From: Gracilariopsis chorda
Taxonomy: Eukaryota; Rhodophyta; Florideophyceae; Gracilariales; Gracilariaceae
DNA: 64,000 nucleotides
Direction: 5' to 3'
NCBI GenBank assembly: GCA_003194525.1
Contig: NBIV01000006.1
Coordinates: forward strand, 248,001 to 312,000
Below are positions 10,583 to 21,043 of the stretch, piece by piece (position 1 is the first letter of the stretch; each line of letters opens with the position of its first letter). Position numbers and translations under genes: made by a program. The notes below the pieces were generated by a model, which did not search any database, was not told where the DNA came from, and saw only the letters and a list, made by a program, of their open reading frames with translations.

Positions 10583-11033
10583 GGGATTGGACTTCTCACA
10601 ACAGATTCCAATCCCAATTGCAATCTTTTCTGAGAAACTGCAATCGGGTTGCAATCCTTTCTGAGAACCTGCAAACTGATTGCAATCCACTAAAGAATAA
10701 GCAATCCGATTACAATCTCTTATATAAAACGCAATCGCATTGCATTCACTTTACCATAATCACACCGATCTTTCCTTTGCCTCTGAACACAATTCAAAGC
10801 GAAATGCCTATCAACCCGTCCCACCAACGATTGCAACAACACAGAAAACGCTTCTTGTACTAGTTGTATGTCCCAGAACCTCATTCACATGCAAAAAGAT
10901 AATTGCCTGCAATAGCACCAGAGTAGCAATCCCGATTGCAATCTGAGGGGTAGATCGCATCCTCAGCTGCAATTCCGATTGCAATCTCACAACCTTCAGC
11001 GCAATCTCGGATTACAATTCAATCGATTGCAAC
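10583..11033. repeat. iteron-like array of TTGCAATC/GCAATC motifs, 30-31 base period
   Basis: TTGCAATC or a one-base variant begins at 10618, 10649, 10680, 10710 and 10740, that is, spacings of 31, 31, 30 and 30. Each is preceded a few bases upstream by GCAATC or a variant, giving composite sites such as GCAATCGGGTTGCAATC. The first units share a TTTCTGAGAAC spacer. GGGATTGG (10583-10590) and CCAATCCC (10608-10615) form an inverted pair at the left edge. A second cluster has GCAATCCCGATTGCAATC (10926-10943), GCAATTCCGATTGCAATC (10969-10986) and more divergent copies to 11032. Spacers are degenerate and there is no neighbouring gene. It could be a protein-binding array, an origin or centromere-associated element, or a decaying minisatellite. 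Confidence 0.8.
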
Positions 11034-12954
11034 CCAAGTCTGGGTAGAAGTAACCCCTCTCTGATACTAGACTTCGTCAGGCTTGTAAGAAACTTCGTAT
11101 TGGCATGCCTTACAATAAGAAAAAGAGCACCTGGAGGTTCTATATGTCTACACGTAGTCACGGGAGATGAGCAAGCCTTTTTCTCTACAGAAACCATTTC
11201 CAACCATGTCTGTCTAAAGTGAGATGGATAGCCTTCTAACTCTTATCCCTGGTATTGATGGAAGATGTAAGCTGATCTGTTTTCCTGTGCGCTCTCGCTA
11301 CCTATGTTAAAGGTTACTGGCATTCCCGGTGGCTTGATGGAAATGAGACAAGTTTTCCGTGTAGCAGTTTCGCATTGCCCAACTACGAATAAACGGCTGC
11401 ATTGATTTCTATTATGTCTCATAAACGAACAACAGCAACTATTCTGTCTGCTTTGTCGTTCACGGCGTCCACATATGATCTCTCTTCGAATTCTCTGGAC
11501 GAATGTCAGGATTCACATCAACACGCAGGTGATCGCTTGAATCAATAACTCGTTGGCAGTGTACAAAAGGAACGTTCCAGTTTGTTTAAAGGTTGTATTC
11601 GGAGAATTTAGCTACACACGCAGATCAGTTTTAGATCTCTTATCTACGGTAAGGTTCATCGACCTGTGCACGGTCAGCCCATGTCACCTTGAAGTCTTTT
11701 TTTAATCAAGATACCTGCTCAGCTTTCTCACTGGTTTGTCATGCGACAGCGTGTGTGGCCCTTTTTGTGAATACATGTCATGATATGCATTGTTCTAAGA
11801 AGAAGCATGTAGTGCAAACTGTGATCAAAGAAGGAAGAGAATGCCGGTAAAGTGTTCCAAGGATATCTACCCCAAATGTATTTTGTAGTGTTATCCGAGC
11901 CCGTTGAATTCGATCTTACAGCAATGAAGATAGAAAAGGCGGGTGAAGTTACAAGCAATCGCAGCTCATCTATAGTTACGATGCTCTTCTCTTCTTGCAT
12001 GGCCTGCTCTGCGATGAGGGATCATGCAGGAAAAGACGCGTAAGAAAAGAAACAGCCCACAGTCCCCAGCGGCTTCACCGTAGGCAAAAACTACAAACTT
12101 TGTCCTTCATACCACTGAAACCACATTTCAGCGGGTGAGACCAATGAATAGATTCTTCTAGCTTTCCTTGTACTTGGTGAGCCACATTACAATACAATAC
12201 AAAAGCCACAACACACAAGATACACAGAATGAACCAAGCCGTCAAAATGACCAGTCAAGTCGTAGCTGTTTTGTGCAGCAATGAGAATGGAGATAGTTTG
12301 TGGAAATCTCCCGGTAGCAGCGAAGGGCAAAGGATGGAATTCGTCTCGTCTTGCATACGGGATACAGGTACACTAACATGATCCGTGAGTATGGACACGC
12401 AACTGGTCTTGAGCAAATTAGATTCTGTACAGCGAATTATGAACGACAGGAACTTTTCGAACGCCAGAGATCTACACACATACACCCTATGAAGGAAACG
12501 GATGTAGCTGGATAGGATAAGACAACTGATAACAGTCGTTTACGATAGCGAAACAACCGGAGAGAACTGAGTAGCGGTAACTCGATCTTCGTTACTAAAA
12601 GGAAGCAAGATACTGCGGCGTGGCGCTAATATAGGAAACAAACAACGCAAGACACCAAACTAACAAGGTACAGCGGGTAAGACTGTACAATCCGATAAGT
12701 ACAACGAGAGGTTGTGAACCAACACTGTACGTAGTCGCGATAACCCGCGACGCAGTCCATCGTCGAGGAGTTAATCGATACAATAGAACACTAGAACAGT
12801 GTACTCGTTCATACACCCATACTTTTGTCCCACTTTGCCGTTCTCGAACAATAAGCTCGCCGAGCATCGATAGCGCTTCTTGACAGACGAGCTGGTGCTT
12901 AAGCGGCGCAGTACTGTATGTTGTTATTGTTTGTTTGTTTATGGTCGGGCGAAG
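11034..12954. other. gene desert, part 2
   Basis: No gene recognised. A 120-codon minus frame (12957-12595) opens with an ATG but encodes nothing recognisable and abuts a LINE remnant. No RNA gene was seen. Confidence 0.45.
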
Positions 12955-13690
12955 CATTTTTCCGCCTTCGACGCGCTAACTCTCTAACAAGCTAGGCTCT
13001 GACGAAATCAAAATCATCGAGGCAAACCCAGTAGCGGATTCATTTTGCTTGGGGGCGTCAAAGTTGTCGTAGCCCATCTGGAATAACGATGCTAAATCGC
13101 TTTGCGCTGGATACCGTTGTGAGGGACCACTACAAGGTACTAGCGAGTCCCGCTCAGGGCACAAGGGCACATACAGTTCCGCCCGTCGAGGTGTGCCGAC
13201 CTTCCGAAAAGGCTATAAAACACTATAAAGTTACGCCGGATGAGGAAGCCAACTGGAGATGCGATTGGGTCTATTAGGGGAATTTAGCCGTCGAATAGAT
13301 AATTAGCATTCTGCTTGTAGAGAGCGAATACCGTTGACTTGGAATTAGAGGCACGTGCTCGTAACCACACACAAACAACACATATTGCTTCCTACTGATT
13401 CGCATCAGCAGGAAGAAGGTCGGTACATAACGGCGGGCGGATTAATACATTGGCCACTGGCGGTTCCCGCGTGGTCCCTCAGCGCAGTACTAATCCAGCA
13501 AAAGCGGCTCGGCACCGGAGCTCTAAACATGAGCTTCGATTGCTTCAACTTCAACTCATTTCTCCTGGCCTGGACGAGTTTAACGAGATCCTGAGTCCAG
13601 TACCGTACGTATGGTTCTGCCGCAAAACTTCTGCGTATTTCTTTGCCTTCGGGTTGCATTCACACGCTACGATTTTCTTCCTAGTGTAAC
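12955..13690 (-). mobile_element. LINE remnant, region between endonuclease and reverse transcriptase
   Basis: 12966-13060 aligns with 44580-44670 (CTTCGACG..CTAACTCTCT.ACAAGCTAG shared). 13390-13600 aligns with 44690-44880 (GGCGGGCGGATTAAT, CACTGGCGG, CTCGGCACC shared). About 300 bases at 13080-13385 are absent from the other copy. The minus frame 13659-13405 reads VRYWTQDLVKLVQARRNELKLKQ-like sequence, similar to the 'W-T-eL..L...RR' linker before the reverse transcriptase in Jockey/I-type LINEs. It is broken and has no intact ORF. Confidence 0.5.
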
Positions 13691-13831
13691 TAGCCACCGA
13701 ATGTAATGGGGCAACATCATCTTTGTCCGTTACTGAACTGAACTGAAACAACTCTTGTTTCCTTGGCTTCGCTTCATAGTATTGATGTTGAGTTCTCTTT
13801 TAATCATTCTTCCCTTCCAGCAACTCTGTAC

Positions 13832-15529
13832 TCAGTTTGAGCGGAAAGCCCTCCTGTTCTGACTCTTCAAGAAGTCGTTAATCTCATCTCGCAACCATTC
13901 TTGTTCAACGGGATCCAAAGCCTCGCCAAATACATGCCTTCTGGTTCCTTCATTCAATACAAGCTCTGCAATAGGTCGTCCATTTATGTACATTTCTGTT
14001 TCCATGGATGCGCGGTCAAGGTCTCGGGCATCTCCTTCGACAAACCTTCCTTTTCCGAGAGCACCCCTCAGAGAAAGTCCAAAGTAAAACACATCTTTCT
14101 CACCGCCACCAAAACTAATAACAAGATTGGTAGTACCAGTTATTTCATCTGCTGTGCTTCGAGCAAACCGATAGCCAGCTGCCCAAAATGGTAGACTGAA
14201 CAGTGAAAACACTATGGGAGCTCCTCCAGTTAGTACACCAACCGTCCAGAACGCTGTGAAACTTGTCCAGGCTACGGTAAACGCTCCCCGTGACAATGCT
14301 TCACTTGAGAGGCCTTTCGGAGGTATGGATACTCTCAACAACCTATTGCTCCTATCGCGCTCCAGGATCACCCTTGAACCGGCTGGTTTTCGTCTTCGTA
14401 TTCGTCTGGTTGTCCATCTACTCAGCATTTGCAATGCGTTTTGCTTCGGTTCTTCTGAGCTCATGTTTGCTAACGCTTTGCCAAGAGATGCTGCTTCTTC
14501 CGGACTCAGTGACGAGTCAGTGCTTATAATGTCAAGAAGGAACTGGTTCTTGGATTCATCGAGTTCAGGTCTTCCCTCCAAAGCTGCGAGAGCATCGAGC
14601 GGGCTGTCATATCTGTCTTCAGGTGCAGGTTGTAACAGCTTTGCCATCACTGTGTAGACATTTCCCAGTTTGAGCCGTTCTCTCTTTGGTATAATGGCTT
14701 CAAGGTCTATCTTTAGACGTTTTTGAGGAAGAGCGGATGGTGGTTGAGTGGTTAGCATACAAAGAATTGTGGCCGCCGCAGCATACAAATCACTCCGCAC
14801 ATCAGCAGCGCCTGCAAACTGTTCAGGTGCCATGTAACCATACGTTCCAACAAGAGTGGATCCTGCTGTTGAAATACCAGTGTTCACTCCGCCGAAATCT
14901 ACTAGCGATAGACTAATGTCAGAGTTACTGAGATTAAGAATTATATTGGCTGGTTTAACGTCCCTGTGAAGTACTGGAGGATTGAGGGAGGCCAAATAAG
15001 AAAGCACGTCTAGGAGCTTAGAGAAGGTTTGCTGTACTTGTTCTGTAGAAAAGCGATATCCTTCATCTACAAGTACTTGCAGTGATTTTCCTTCTGCCCT
15101 TCTCTGTACAAGCACGTAAACAGAATCAGAGTCAGTCTCGTACTGAAAGAAATCCACATATTCTGGGATTGAAGGATGAGAAAGTGAGCGCAAGGTGTTT
15201 GCTTCGCGCTGGAAAAGGTCGAGTGTTTTCCAGGTGGTGAGAGAACGTATTGAGAGCGCTTTCAATGCAAGCCTTTGAGATCGGAAAGGTCCCTTGGTTG
15301 CTAATGCTTCATAAGTTAACCCTGTTGTTCCACGTCCAATAGTACCAATGATTCTGTACTCATTTATCATATCATTTGGCTGAAATGAAATCGAAAGGCA
15401 TATCCTTCGCTCTCGAGTAGGACGCAGCCTTTTGCGCAGGGTTGATGGACGCAAACCACACTTTTTAACATCTCCGAGATAAGTAGGGTTATGTATGGGG
15501 GTTGGGAGACAAAAAGCCGCAGCAGACAT
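13832..15529 (-). CDS. cyanobacterial-type Ser/Thr protein kinase, probably plastid, with C-terminal membrane segments
   Basis: The frame continues to 15850, but the ATG at 15529 gives MSAAAFCLPTP, a red-algal-style plastid leader with an early Phe, just ahead of the kinase domain; the protein is then 565 residues. Kinase motifs: glycine loop GRGTTGL, Lys90 in LALKALS, catalytic HRDVKPANI (Asp190), DFG (Asp211) and MAPEQF. The LVDFGGV and YMAPEQF versions are typical of bacterial Hanks-type kinases such as the cyanobacterial Spk group. After a basic linker (RRIRRRK) come two hydrophobic stretches around residues 415-455, then a soluble domain of about 100 residues (DEITGTTNLVISFGG...). It probably phosphorylates thylakoid or envelope proteins; the substrate is unknown. 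It is divergent from the cupin gene at 15949. The start choice is the main uncertainty. Confidence 0.82.
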   Translation of the reverse strand: MSAAAFCLPTPIHNPTYLGDVKKCGLRPSTLRKRLRPTRERRICLSISFQPNDMINEYRIIGTIGRGTTGLTYEALATKGPFRSQRLALKALSIRSLTTWKTLDLFQREANTLRSLSHPSIPEYVDFFQYETDSDSVYVLVQRRAEGKSLQVLVDEGYRFSTEQVQQTFSKLLDVLSYLASLNPPVLHRDVKPANIILNLSNSDISLSLVDFGGVNTGISTAGSTLVGTYGYMAPEQFAGAADVRSDLYAAAATILCMLTTQPPSALPQKRLKIDLEAIIPKRERLKLGNVYTVMAKLLQPAPEDRYDSPLDALAALEGRPELDESKNQFLLDIISTDSSLSPEEAASLGKALANMSSEEPKQNALQMLSRWTTRRIRRRKPAGSRVILERDRSNRLLRVSIPPKGLSSEALSRGAFTVAWTSFTAFWTVGVLTGGAPIVFSLFSLPFWAAGYRFARSTADEITGTTNLVISFGGGEKDVFYFGLSLRGALGKGRFVEGDARDLDRASMETEMYINGRPIAELVLNEGTRRHVFGEALDPVEQEWLRDEINDFLKSQNRRAFRSN

Positions 15530-15948
15530 TCTGCACCTAAGTGAAAGCTGTGGCTGCGAATTTGTCAGATGAACTGAGGTGATAATCCAGGTTGTTGCTC
15601 GCAATTGAAGCAACCCAGCACCACGGATATAAAGAGCAGCGAGGGCAGCTGAAGATAATCGCGTTGTGTCAGAATATGGTTCCCTATACGCTACCAGCGA
15701 CGTGAAGGACGAGCTATTCCTTCTGTGGAAGAAACATTTTTGCAGCGTGCCACGTTTCCGAACCGATATTTTTCTTCTTTGTTTTGCATCTCCAGGTGTA
15801 TCTACCCCTGGGCAAAGCTGTCGCGGAGGTATATACTGGCGTATAGCCATCAGGGCGTATATTTCCTTATGATGATGGCAAGCAGAGTAGTGGTCTGCAG
15901 CCGTGTTTCAACGTCGGTGTTGATCGGCATACCCAGCTGGGCAGAGTG
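15530..15948. promoter_or_regulatory. shared divergent upstream region of kinase and cupin genes
   Basis: About 420 bases separate the inferred start codons of two plastid-type genes on opposite strands, so both promoters must lie here or inside the transcribed leaders. I could not assign core elements. The uninterrupted minus frame up to 15850 leaves open a longer kinase N-terminus. Confidence 0.4.
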
Positions 15949-16467
15949 ATGGCCTTTGTCTTGGAACCTGCTATTTGGAGGAAAGACGTTCAAAGCCAGT
16001 TTACTTGTGCACGGCAGTCGAAGCCCTTGGTCAGTTCACAAGCAGCCCGAAGGGCAATAGTTATGAGTACTGTGGTTGAGAAGGGTGCCGGGATGCGGGT
16101 CATCAAGAACGCGGATGAAGCAACTATCGAAAAGCTTGGCTGCCGCTCCTGGGGCACGTGGGGATGTGAGCCCAGTACTTTCCCGTGGACTTATGCAGAT
16201 GATGAGGTTTGTCTTCTGCTGAAAGGCGATTTGACGGTGATTCCGGATGATGGCAGCGAGAAGATGGGTAAGGAAGCGCTGTTTCGTACGATTGCGCTAC
16301 AACGCCCTTGTTTTTGACCGAAGCAGTTTACTGACTCCTATTCGTCTGAAATACATTTCTCAGATTTGCAAGCGGGAGACATTGCGTACTTTCCGAAGAA
16401 CATGTCATGCACTTGGGAGGTTCGCGAAGCGGTTCATAAGCACTTTACTTTCGGGATCAAAATATAA
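15949..16467 (+). CDS. plastid-targeted cupin (DUF861/EutQ-like RmlC fold), two exons
   Basis: Exons 15949-16267 and 16364-16467 are joined across a 96-base intron (donor GTAAGG, acceptor TTTCTCAG, phase 1), giving 140 residues. Without the splice the frame ends after GKEALF and the cupin would lack its last strands. The N-terminus MAFVLEP with Arg/Ser-rich sequence looks like a plastid transit peptide. The mature part reads KLGCRSWGTWGCEPSTFPWTY, LLLKGDLTVIPDDG, then in exon 2 LQAGDIAYFPK, MSCTWEVREAVHKHFTFGI. That is the Cupin_3 pattern of plant chloroplast RmlC-like proteins and bacterial EutQ/DUF861. The family is small and its substrate is poorly defined. It shares an upstream region with the plastid kinase. 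Confidence 0.82.
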
Positions 16468-17199
16468 CACGGCGATGAAGCGCTAAGCACGATGAGATTG
16501 ATCGAAAGAAGAGAAAGAACGGGTCGTTTACTCACCAGATGAGCCGACAGTGTTGCCTATTAATAAACACCCTCTGAAATGCCTATGATCATGCAAGGGC
16601 GATGCTACTGTGCGTTTGTCACTGCAAGTATACCGTTCTGGGTTTGTATCGAAGGAAACGAGGTTTTCTTGTTCACGAAGCAGATCGACACGGATTGTCA
16701 AGATCGTCATTTGTAACATCAAGTTCTACCGCCCGAAATCGCCATGAAGAGATAAGGGTGGGTATGATGCCGCCATTGCTTCTCAGAGGCAAGAAAGTGG
16801 TATGTGCAATCCGCCTTATCGCGATGTACCCCTTAGCTGGCGTCTTCTCGGGTCTAAGGAGGGAATAGAAGAGAAAAGCATGTGAAAAGCAAAACGCGCC
16901 AGAACGATTTGAAAACGCAATTGGGTCTTCCTAAGCAATAGTCATCGCTTATGCTCAGGTGATAGGGACTAAGATTGGTGTTGTGGGACAGAAAACGTCT
17001 TTGTTGGTGAAGCGGGAGCCACGGCGGTCGCGGCTGTCTCGAAAAGGGTGCGTTCGTGTTTGATTGATGAGCCATCGTTTCATTTGAGGATGGGAAGGAC
17101 GCCTGCAAAGATAAGTGCGACTGTTGGGCGGTAGGTACAAAAGTACTGTTATAAAGCCAAAAAAAACGGTGCCCGCTTCCGGCACCAGTTAGTGTCTTA
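16468..17199. other. intergenic, no gene recognised
   Basis: Minus frames here (16854-17282 and 16955-17185) are probably shadows; the longer one runs antisense through the tRNA gene. I found no domain or RNA gene before 17200. Confidence 0.5.
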
Positions 17200-17272
17200 G
17201 TTCCTGTTGTGTAGTTGGTTAGCACGCAAGACTCTGAATCTTGAAGCCTGGGTTCAAGTCCCAGCAGGAACT
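17200..17272 (+). tRNA. tRNA-Gln (anticodon CUG)
   Basis: The cloverleaf closes fully. The acceptor stem GTTCCTG (17200-17206) pairs with CAGGAAC (17265-17271), with discriminator T. The D-stem is GTGT/GCAC with an AGTTGGTTA loop. The anticodon stem CAAGA/TCTTG encloses CTCTGAA, anticodon CTG, reading CAG (Gln). The T-stem CTGGG/CCCAG encloses TTCAAGT. There is no intron. CCA is not encoded, as expected for a nuclear gene. Confidence 0.95.
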
Positions 17273-17732
17273 CTATCCTCACCGCAGGTAGTCTGCGTTC
17301 CAGGGGAATGTGGGTGCTTTTTGTTCTGCGTTGCTGTGGTATGGAAGCGCCTTGTAAACCGCAGCAATTTGGGAAAATGGGGTGTGATTCGCCATACGAA
17401 AACTTCCAGCTCTGCGGTCACATCCCCCATGATGAAGTTCAAGGTGAACTTTTTACCGCCTATGTACGTCCTGTAGAGGCTAAAAGGGAGTCCTTTAGCG
17501 AAGGGAGTCGGAGGTGATTCATCTTTAGTGGGGAACCATCTTACCACGGTTTTTAGTAGTTCAGTATTCAACGTTCCGTACAGCCGTGCTAAGGAGCCGG
17601 TTTGCCCATTCATTTCTCGATAACCATCATTCATTCCGTTTGCTGTGGACAAGTCTGCGTAATTTGCAACGCACTGCAAGCTGAATTTTGCTGCTAAGCT
17701 GCAAAAAGAAGATCCGAGAAAAGCCTAACGCC
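17273..17732. other. intergenic with an ambiguous minus-strand frame
   Basis: A minus frame is open from an ATG near 17634 down into the tRNA gene. Its centre (GLPFSLYRTYIGGKKFTLNF-like) looks protein-like, but it has no recognised domain and its stop lies inside the tRNA. It could be an exon with an unidentified splice. I do not call it a gene. Confidence 0.3.
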
Positions 17733-17936
17733 ATGCCTTGGGGTTTCCTTGGTCCCATAACGTGGAAGACGCGCAACGGGACTCGTATAACTGTCTTTGG
17801 GTGGTGGCTCGTGCTCCCAGCGCTTGGAGTTCTCACTCCCGTTATTCGCAATGCTCTTTCAGCGCCAGAAAAGCCCACTACGGAAGACGCACTCCCCCAA
17901 CGACGCACCGATATCGCCAATGATAAACAATACTAA
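17733..17936 (+). CDS. small single-pass membrane protein, unknown
   Basis: An ATG frame of 67 codons: MPWGFLGPITWKTRNGTRI, then a hydrophobic segment VFGWWLVLPALGVLTPVI (about residues 20-38), then a polar tail ending in DIANDKQY. The size, early Trp/Gly content and single helix resemble small accessory subunits of organellar membrane complexes, but I do not recognise a family. It could also be the last exon of a larger gene, although I saw no convincing acceptor upstream. Confidence 0.4.
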   Translation: MPWGFLGPITWKTRNGTRITVFGWWLVLPALGVLTPVIRNALSAPEKPTTEDALPQRRTDIANDKQY

Positions 17937-18105
17937 TTCTGTTGTACACCTGAGCTGTGGTAGCACAGGAGTTTGATCTAGTGATGTCCGGCGCTCATGT
18001 TCATGCCAGGTGTGTTGGTCACATGAGTCACTCCATCCCCGAACGCTATGCTACGGTATGCTCTCACAACATACTGGTTCCGCCAGCGGACCTGACCAAA
18101 CATCT

Positions 18106-19090
18106 TCAAACATTATTCAAAGCGTCAAGAAGGAGCGATTGCGACTCACTCATCGGCTGCATAGGCGCTTCTTGAATGGGAATTGGTTGTGATCGCCTAC
18201 CTGTATACGATTGTTGTGACATTCCTTCGTGGTGCGAAACTCTTCCTTTCGTGGTCACCAGGATGGTTGTTATAATCTTTTCCTTGAACCGCTGCTCAGT
18301 TGCCAAACTGCGAGTTTGCCCAGGTCCGTACGTCGAATCACTGTCGATCAAGAACATATGATTTAATCGAACAAAATCCGTACCACTCATAAAGGAGTGC
18401 GATCTCCGGTCGATGGGAGCGCTGGCAAGTATTCTCGGAAGGCTTGGGGGTTCAGTTGTGTGATCTTCTTCAGGAAGCGTACTATAATCGTAAGACTCCA
18501 CTGGCGATCTTGCCTGTGTTTCGGTGTCAAGAGGATCATTTGAATCATATTCAGGTAGTTGCGGTGTTACTACGATAACGTTGTTAAGATTTCCATTAGG
18601 ATCCCGTCCGGTTGGATCAGAGGGACTATGCCTGTTGTGTTGCGTAAGGTGCAGCATTAAAAATCAACTGTAGTGTCAGAGAAGTGTTCCGCACGCTGAA
18701 CTTGGTGGTACGCGCTGCTTCGCTTCACTGATGGCGTGATATAAGCTAATTAAAGAAGAAGCATGTGATAACGTACCTCCAGTTGCCATCGACAATAAAC
18801 TTGTACTGGAATGTGCCTACGGGTAGAGCTAAAACGGTGGCGAATTCTACCGGTGTTGTTCTGCTTAGCTGCGTTCTGTGCCTCCAGTCATCCCACGCGC
18901 CTGTGACGTACACTGAATAACCGCCAAGCTTCCACTTAAATTCTGTCGGTACGATATGCTCAATGCTGTTATTGTTCCGATCATCTATTGCGAGGGCGGC
19001 GCGCCGTTCTGGCGGAACAATGGCATCACCAGAGCCCTGAGGATAATCTGGAGATGATATTTCAGTGGCACGCGATGCTGTTCCTCCCAT
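18106..19090 (-). CDS. AMPK/SNF1/SnRK1 complex beta subunit, two exons
   Basis: Exon 1 is 19090-18777 and exon 2 is 18631-18106; the 145-base intron 18776-18632 has donor GTACGT and acceptor CAACAG (phase 2). The joined protein is 279 residues. It starts MGGTAS, with Gly2 suited to N-myristoylation as in metazoan and plant beta subunits. The glycogen-binding CBM48 follows (FKWKLGGYSVYVTGAWDDW...FQYKFIVDGNWR); the splice falls within WR|HSPSDPT, and NGNLNNVIVV completes the domain. After a Pro/Glu/Ser linker the ASC domain reads FVRLNHMFLIDSDS and RFKEKIITTILVT, the part that binds the alpha kinase and gamma subunits. The protein scaffolds the energy-sensing kinase. The spacer between CBM and ASC is typical for the family. 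Confidence 0.9.
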
Positions 19091-19221
19091 ACCGATGACG
19101 AAGCTTCCTCATCCGCCGGTACACCGTACCTTGGTAGCTCAAAATATATGGGCTCCGACTTTGACAGAAACTGGGTGATGACGCAGAATGCGTGACAAGA
19201 TCAGTGTGTTATGGCGCGTTC

Positions 19222-19596
19222 TTAATGCTTACACGGAAAATATCGAGAAACGGAGGCCGCTGTGGACAAAGCTGATTCGAGGCGGACGTCTAAAGCACCA
19301 AGCGGAGCAGAAGCTGATGAGAGAGAACTGTTGAGGTAGATAACAAAATCCGTGGGTGACAGTGGCTGCGAAGGTGAAGTAAATTGTAAGGAGACTTCCA
19401 AATCGGAAGGCTGGTCACTTGAGCTGAGGGTCTGGTAGTCGCGGATGGGTGCGGAAGTCGTGGTGACCAGCGGCACAATCTCGGCAGCGTGGGCTGCAGC
19501 AGAGGGTCGCAAACGAAGCACACCGACAGTGGGTTTGAAGGGCGAGATGACGAAAAAGCTTGTATCTACCCTTCGTAACACTGCACCCTTGTGCAT
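19222..19596 (-). CDS. hypothetical Ser-rich protein
   Basis: An ATG frame of 124 codons: MHKGAVLRRVDTSFFVISPFK... It continues with Ser/Thr/Pro/Ala-rich sequence (SLSSASAPLGALDV) and ends SRYFPCKH. No domain is recognised. It lies 130 bases upstream of the AMPK-beta gene on the same strand. It may be a real small gene, the last exon of one, or chance. An ATG at about 19615 in another frame (MAGTYSHAQ) could indicate a spliced start, but the implied intron would be too short. Confidence 0.25.
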   Translation of the reverse strand: MHKGAVLRRVDTSFFVISPFKPTVGVLRLRPSAAAHAAEIVPLVTTTSAPIRDYQTLSSSDQPSDLEVSLQFTSPSQPLSPTDFVIYLNSSLSSASAPLGALDVRLESALSTAASVSRYFPCKH

Positions 19597-21043
19597 GAGA
19601 ATACGTACCCGCCATGAAGGGTAAATGGCCCTCTACAGATGTGACACATTGCTGTTACTACAATACCTTTTTGAGCGTGCATTAAAACACGTGTACACGA
19701 AAATGTGCTACCTGCGCTACTGTTGTACTTAAGCCCCCTCAAATGTTAAAAACACACTACCCCGCATGCTAATAATAATGGACAATGCCTTTTTAGGCAC
19801 ATGAATGATGCGGGATATCCTCCGCGTGGGACATCGATGGTCGCGATCCAGTTCTGCCTAGTCTTTGTTCCACCAACATTGGGACACCGTACACCGCGCA
19901 CGAAAACGGTACGAAAACAGTAGCGAAGACCTTTTTGCCGTGCTCCGCAAATTTTCTCGGGAAGCAATCTCTACGACACGATATCTAGTGTACTCGTTCA
20001 GTTCCCGCAGCGTATTTGTCTTTGTGTTGTAATATCCGTGAAGCGAAAGGGAGCAATGTATCTCATGAGAACTGAGACTGGAGCGTATACTATCCAGAAG
20101 GTTAGTCCCTCTGGCAAGCCAACTCAGCCTGCACATCCATGTACGCTCACTTTTTCCCACTGACGGTTGTAATGCTGGCGTTCTCTTCCGCTGTATCTCC
20201 CCCGTACTAATCATTCTCGAGCTGTTTTGCTTCTATTTCTGCAGGTCGCTTTTCTCCGGATGACAAGTTCAGCCGACAGCGGGTTATGCTTAAGAAACGA
20301 TTCGGTAAGTAATTTCGCCCTATCTCGTGCTGCTTCCAAACATGTGTACATTAACGCGCGAACCATAGCAAACGATAACACTAACCTACTCCTAATGTTC
20401 CCACCCAGGCTTGCTTCCGATGCAGTTAAAAGGAAAACGTAAGACGAAGGGGTAAGGAATGAACTGCATCAACCATGCCGCGCGCTGCGTATCAGTGCTA
20501 GATCGAGAGTATGCAGTGTTTTGTAGAAAGGGGCGCATGCTTTCACGGGTTTGCTGCACAACATGTGGTTGGGTTGTGCGCATAGAAGGCTTCACGCTTC
20601 ATGCAAAGAGTTTATTATGCAGAATTCACAATGGCAGTGCACGTGATCATTACGTATCCGATCTTCTCGCTTGTGGCACGTTACTCTTCCAATTAGGACA
20701 TCATGGTAGAAGCGTTCCTTAGCCAGATACGCAGTTCATTATGTAGAGAAGCATATAAGTTTCGTATGGTGATGTTATTGACGACGAGTAAAAGAAAGTT
20801 TCTCCCATATTTCCTCTCATCCATCACGTTTAACAACTCTTATGGAATAACACGCTTGCGAGGTAGACGTGCTGTAACCAGAATGTTCTCGAGCGCTCTT
20901 GTGCCCATGGCCACGAGAACTCATCACACAGCGGACCAGATGACAACGATTTTCTTTAGCAAGGCGTGAGAATTAGAGTGGGAACAAGTACAGAACAGGA
21001 AGTGCGAACCTTGATGACGACAGCTTGTCGAGCGACGACTCTT
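19597..21043. other. intergenic, no gene recognised
   Basis: Several 60-118 codon frames occur on both strands without domain signal or consistent composition. No RNA gene, transposon ORF or notable palindrome was seen. The right end adjoins the ISU1 3' end. Confidence 0.45.

Noticed and set aside
10600..10750. The 30-31 base periodic array as a CRISPR
   Set aside because: The conserved parts are 6-8 base motifs and the spacers resemble one another; there are no identical 20-40 base repeats, no cas genes, and the genome is eukaryotic.
10382..10863. Open frames on both strands across the iteron array (CNQ/QSD-like peptides)
   Set aside because: The peptide repetition simply reflects the DNA repeat; composition is not protein-like and no domain is seen.
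12595..12957. 120-codon minus-strand ORF
   Set aside because: Starts with ATG but has no recognisable domain and abuts LINE debris; likely chance or decayed transposon.
15530..15850. Longer N-terminus for the plastid kinase
   Set aside because: Possible, but the internal Met at 15529 gives a better transit peptide and leaves room for a divergent promoter.
17254..17634. Minus-strand ORF adjacent to tRNA-Gln
   Set aside because: The stop lies inside the tRNA gene and no splice model gave a convincing protein.
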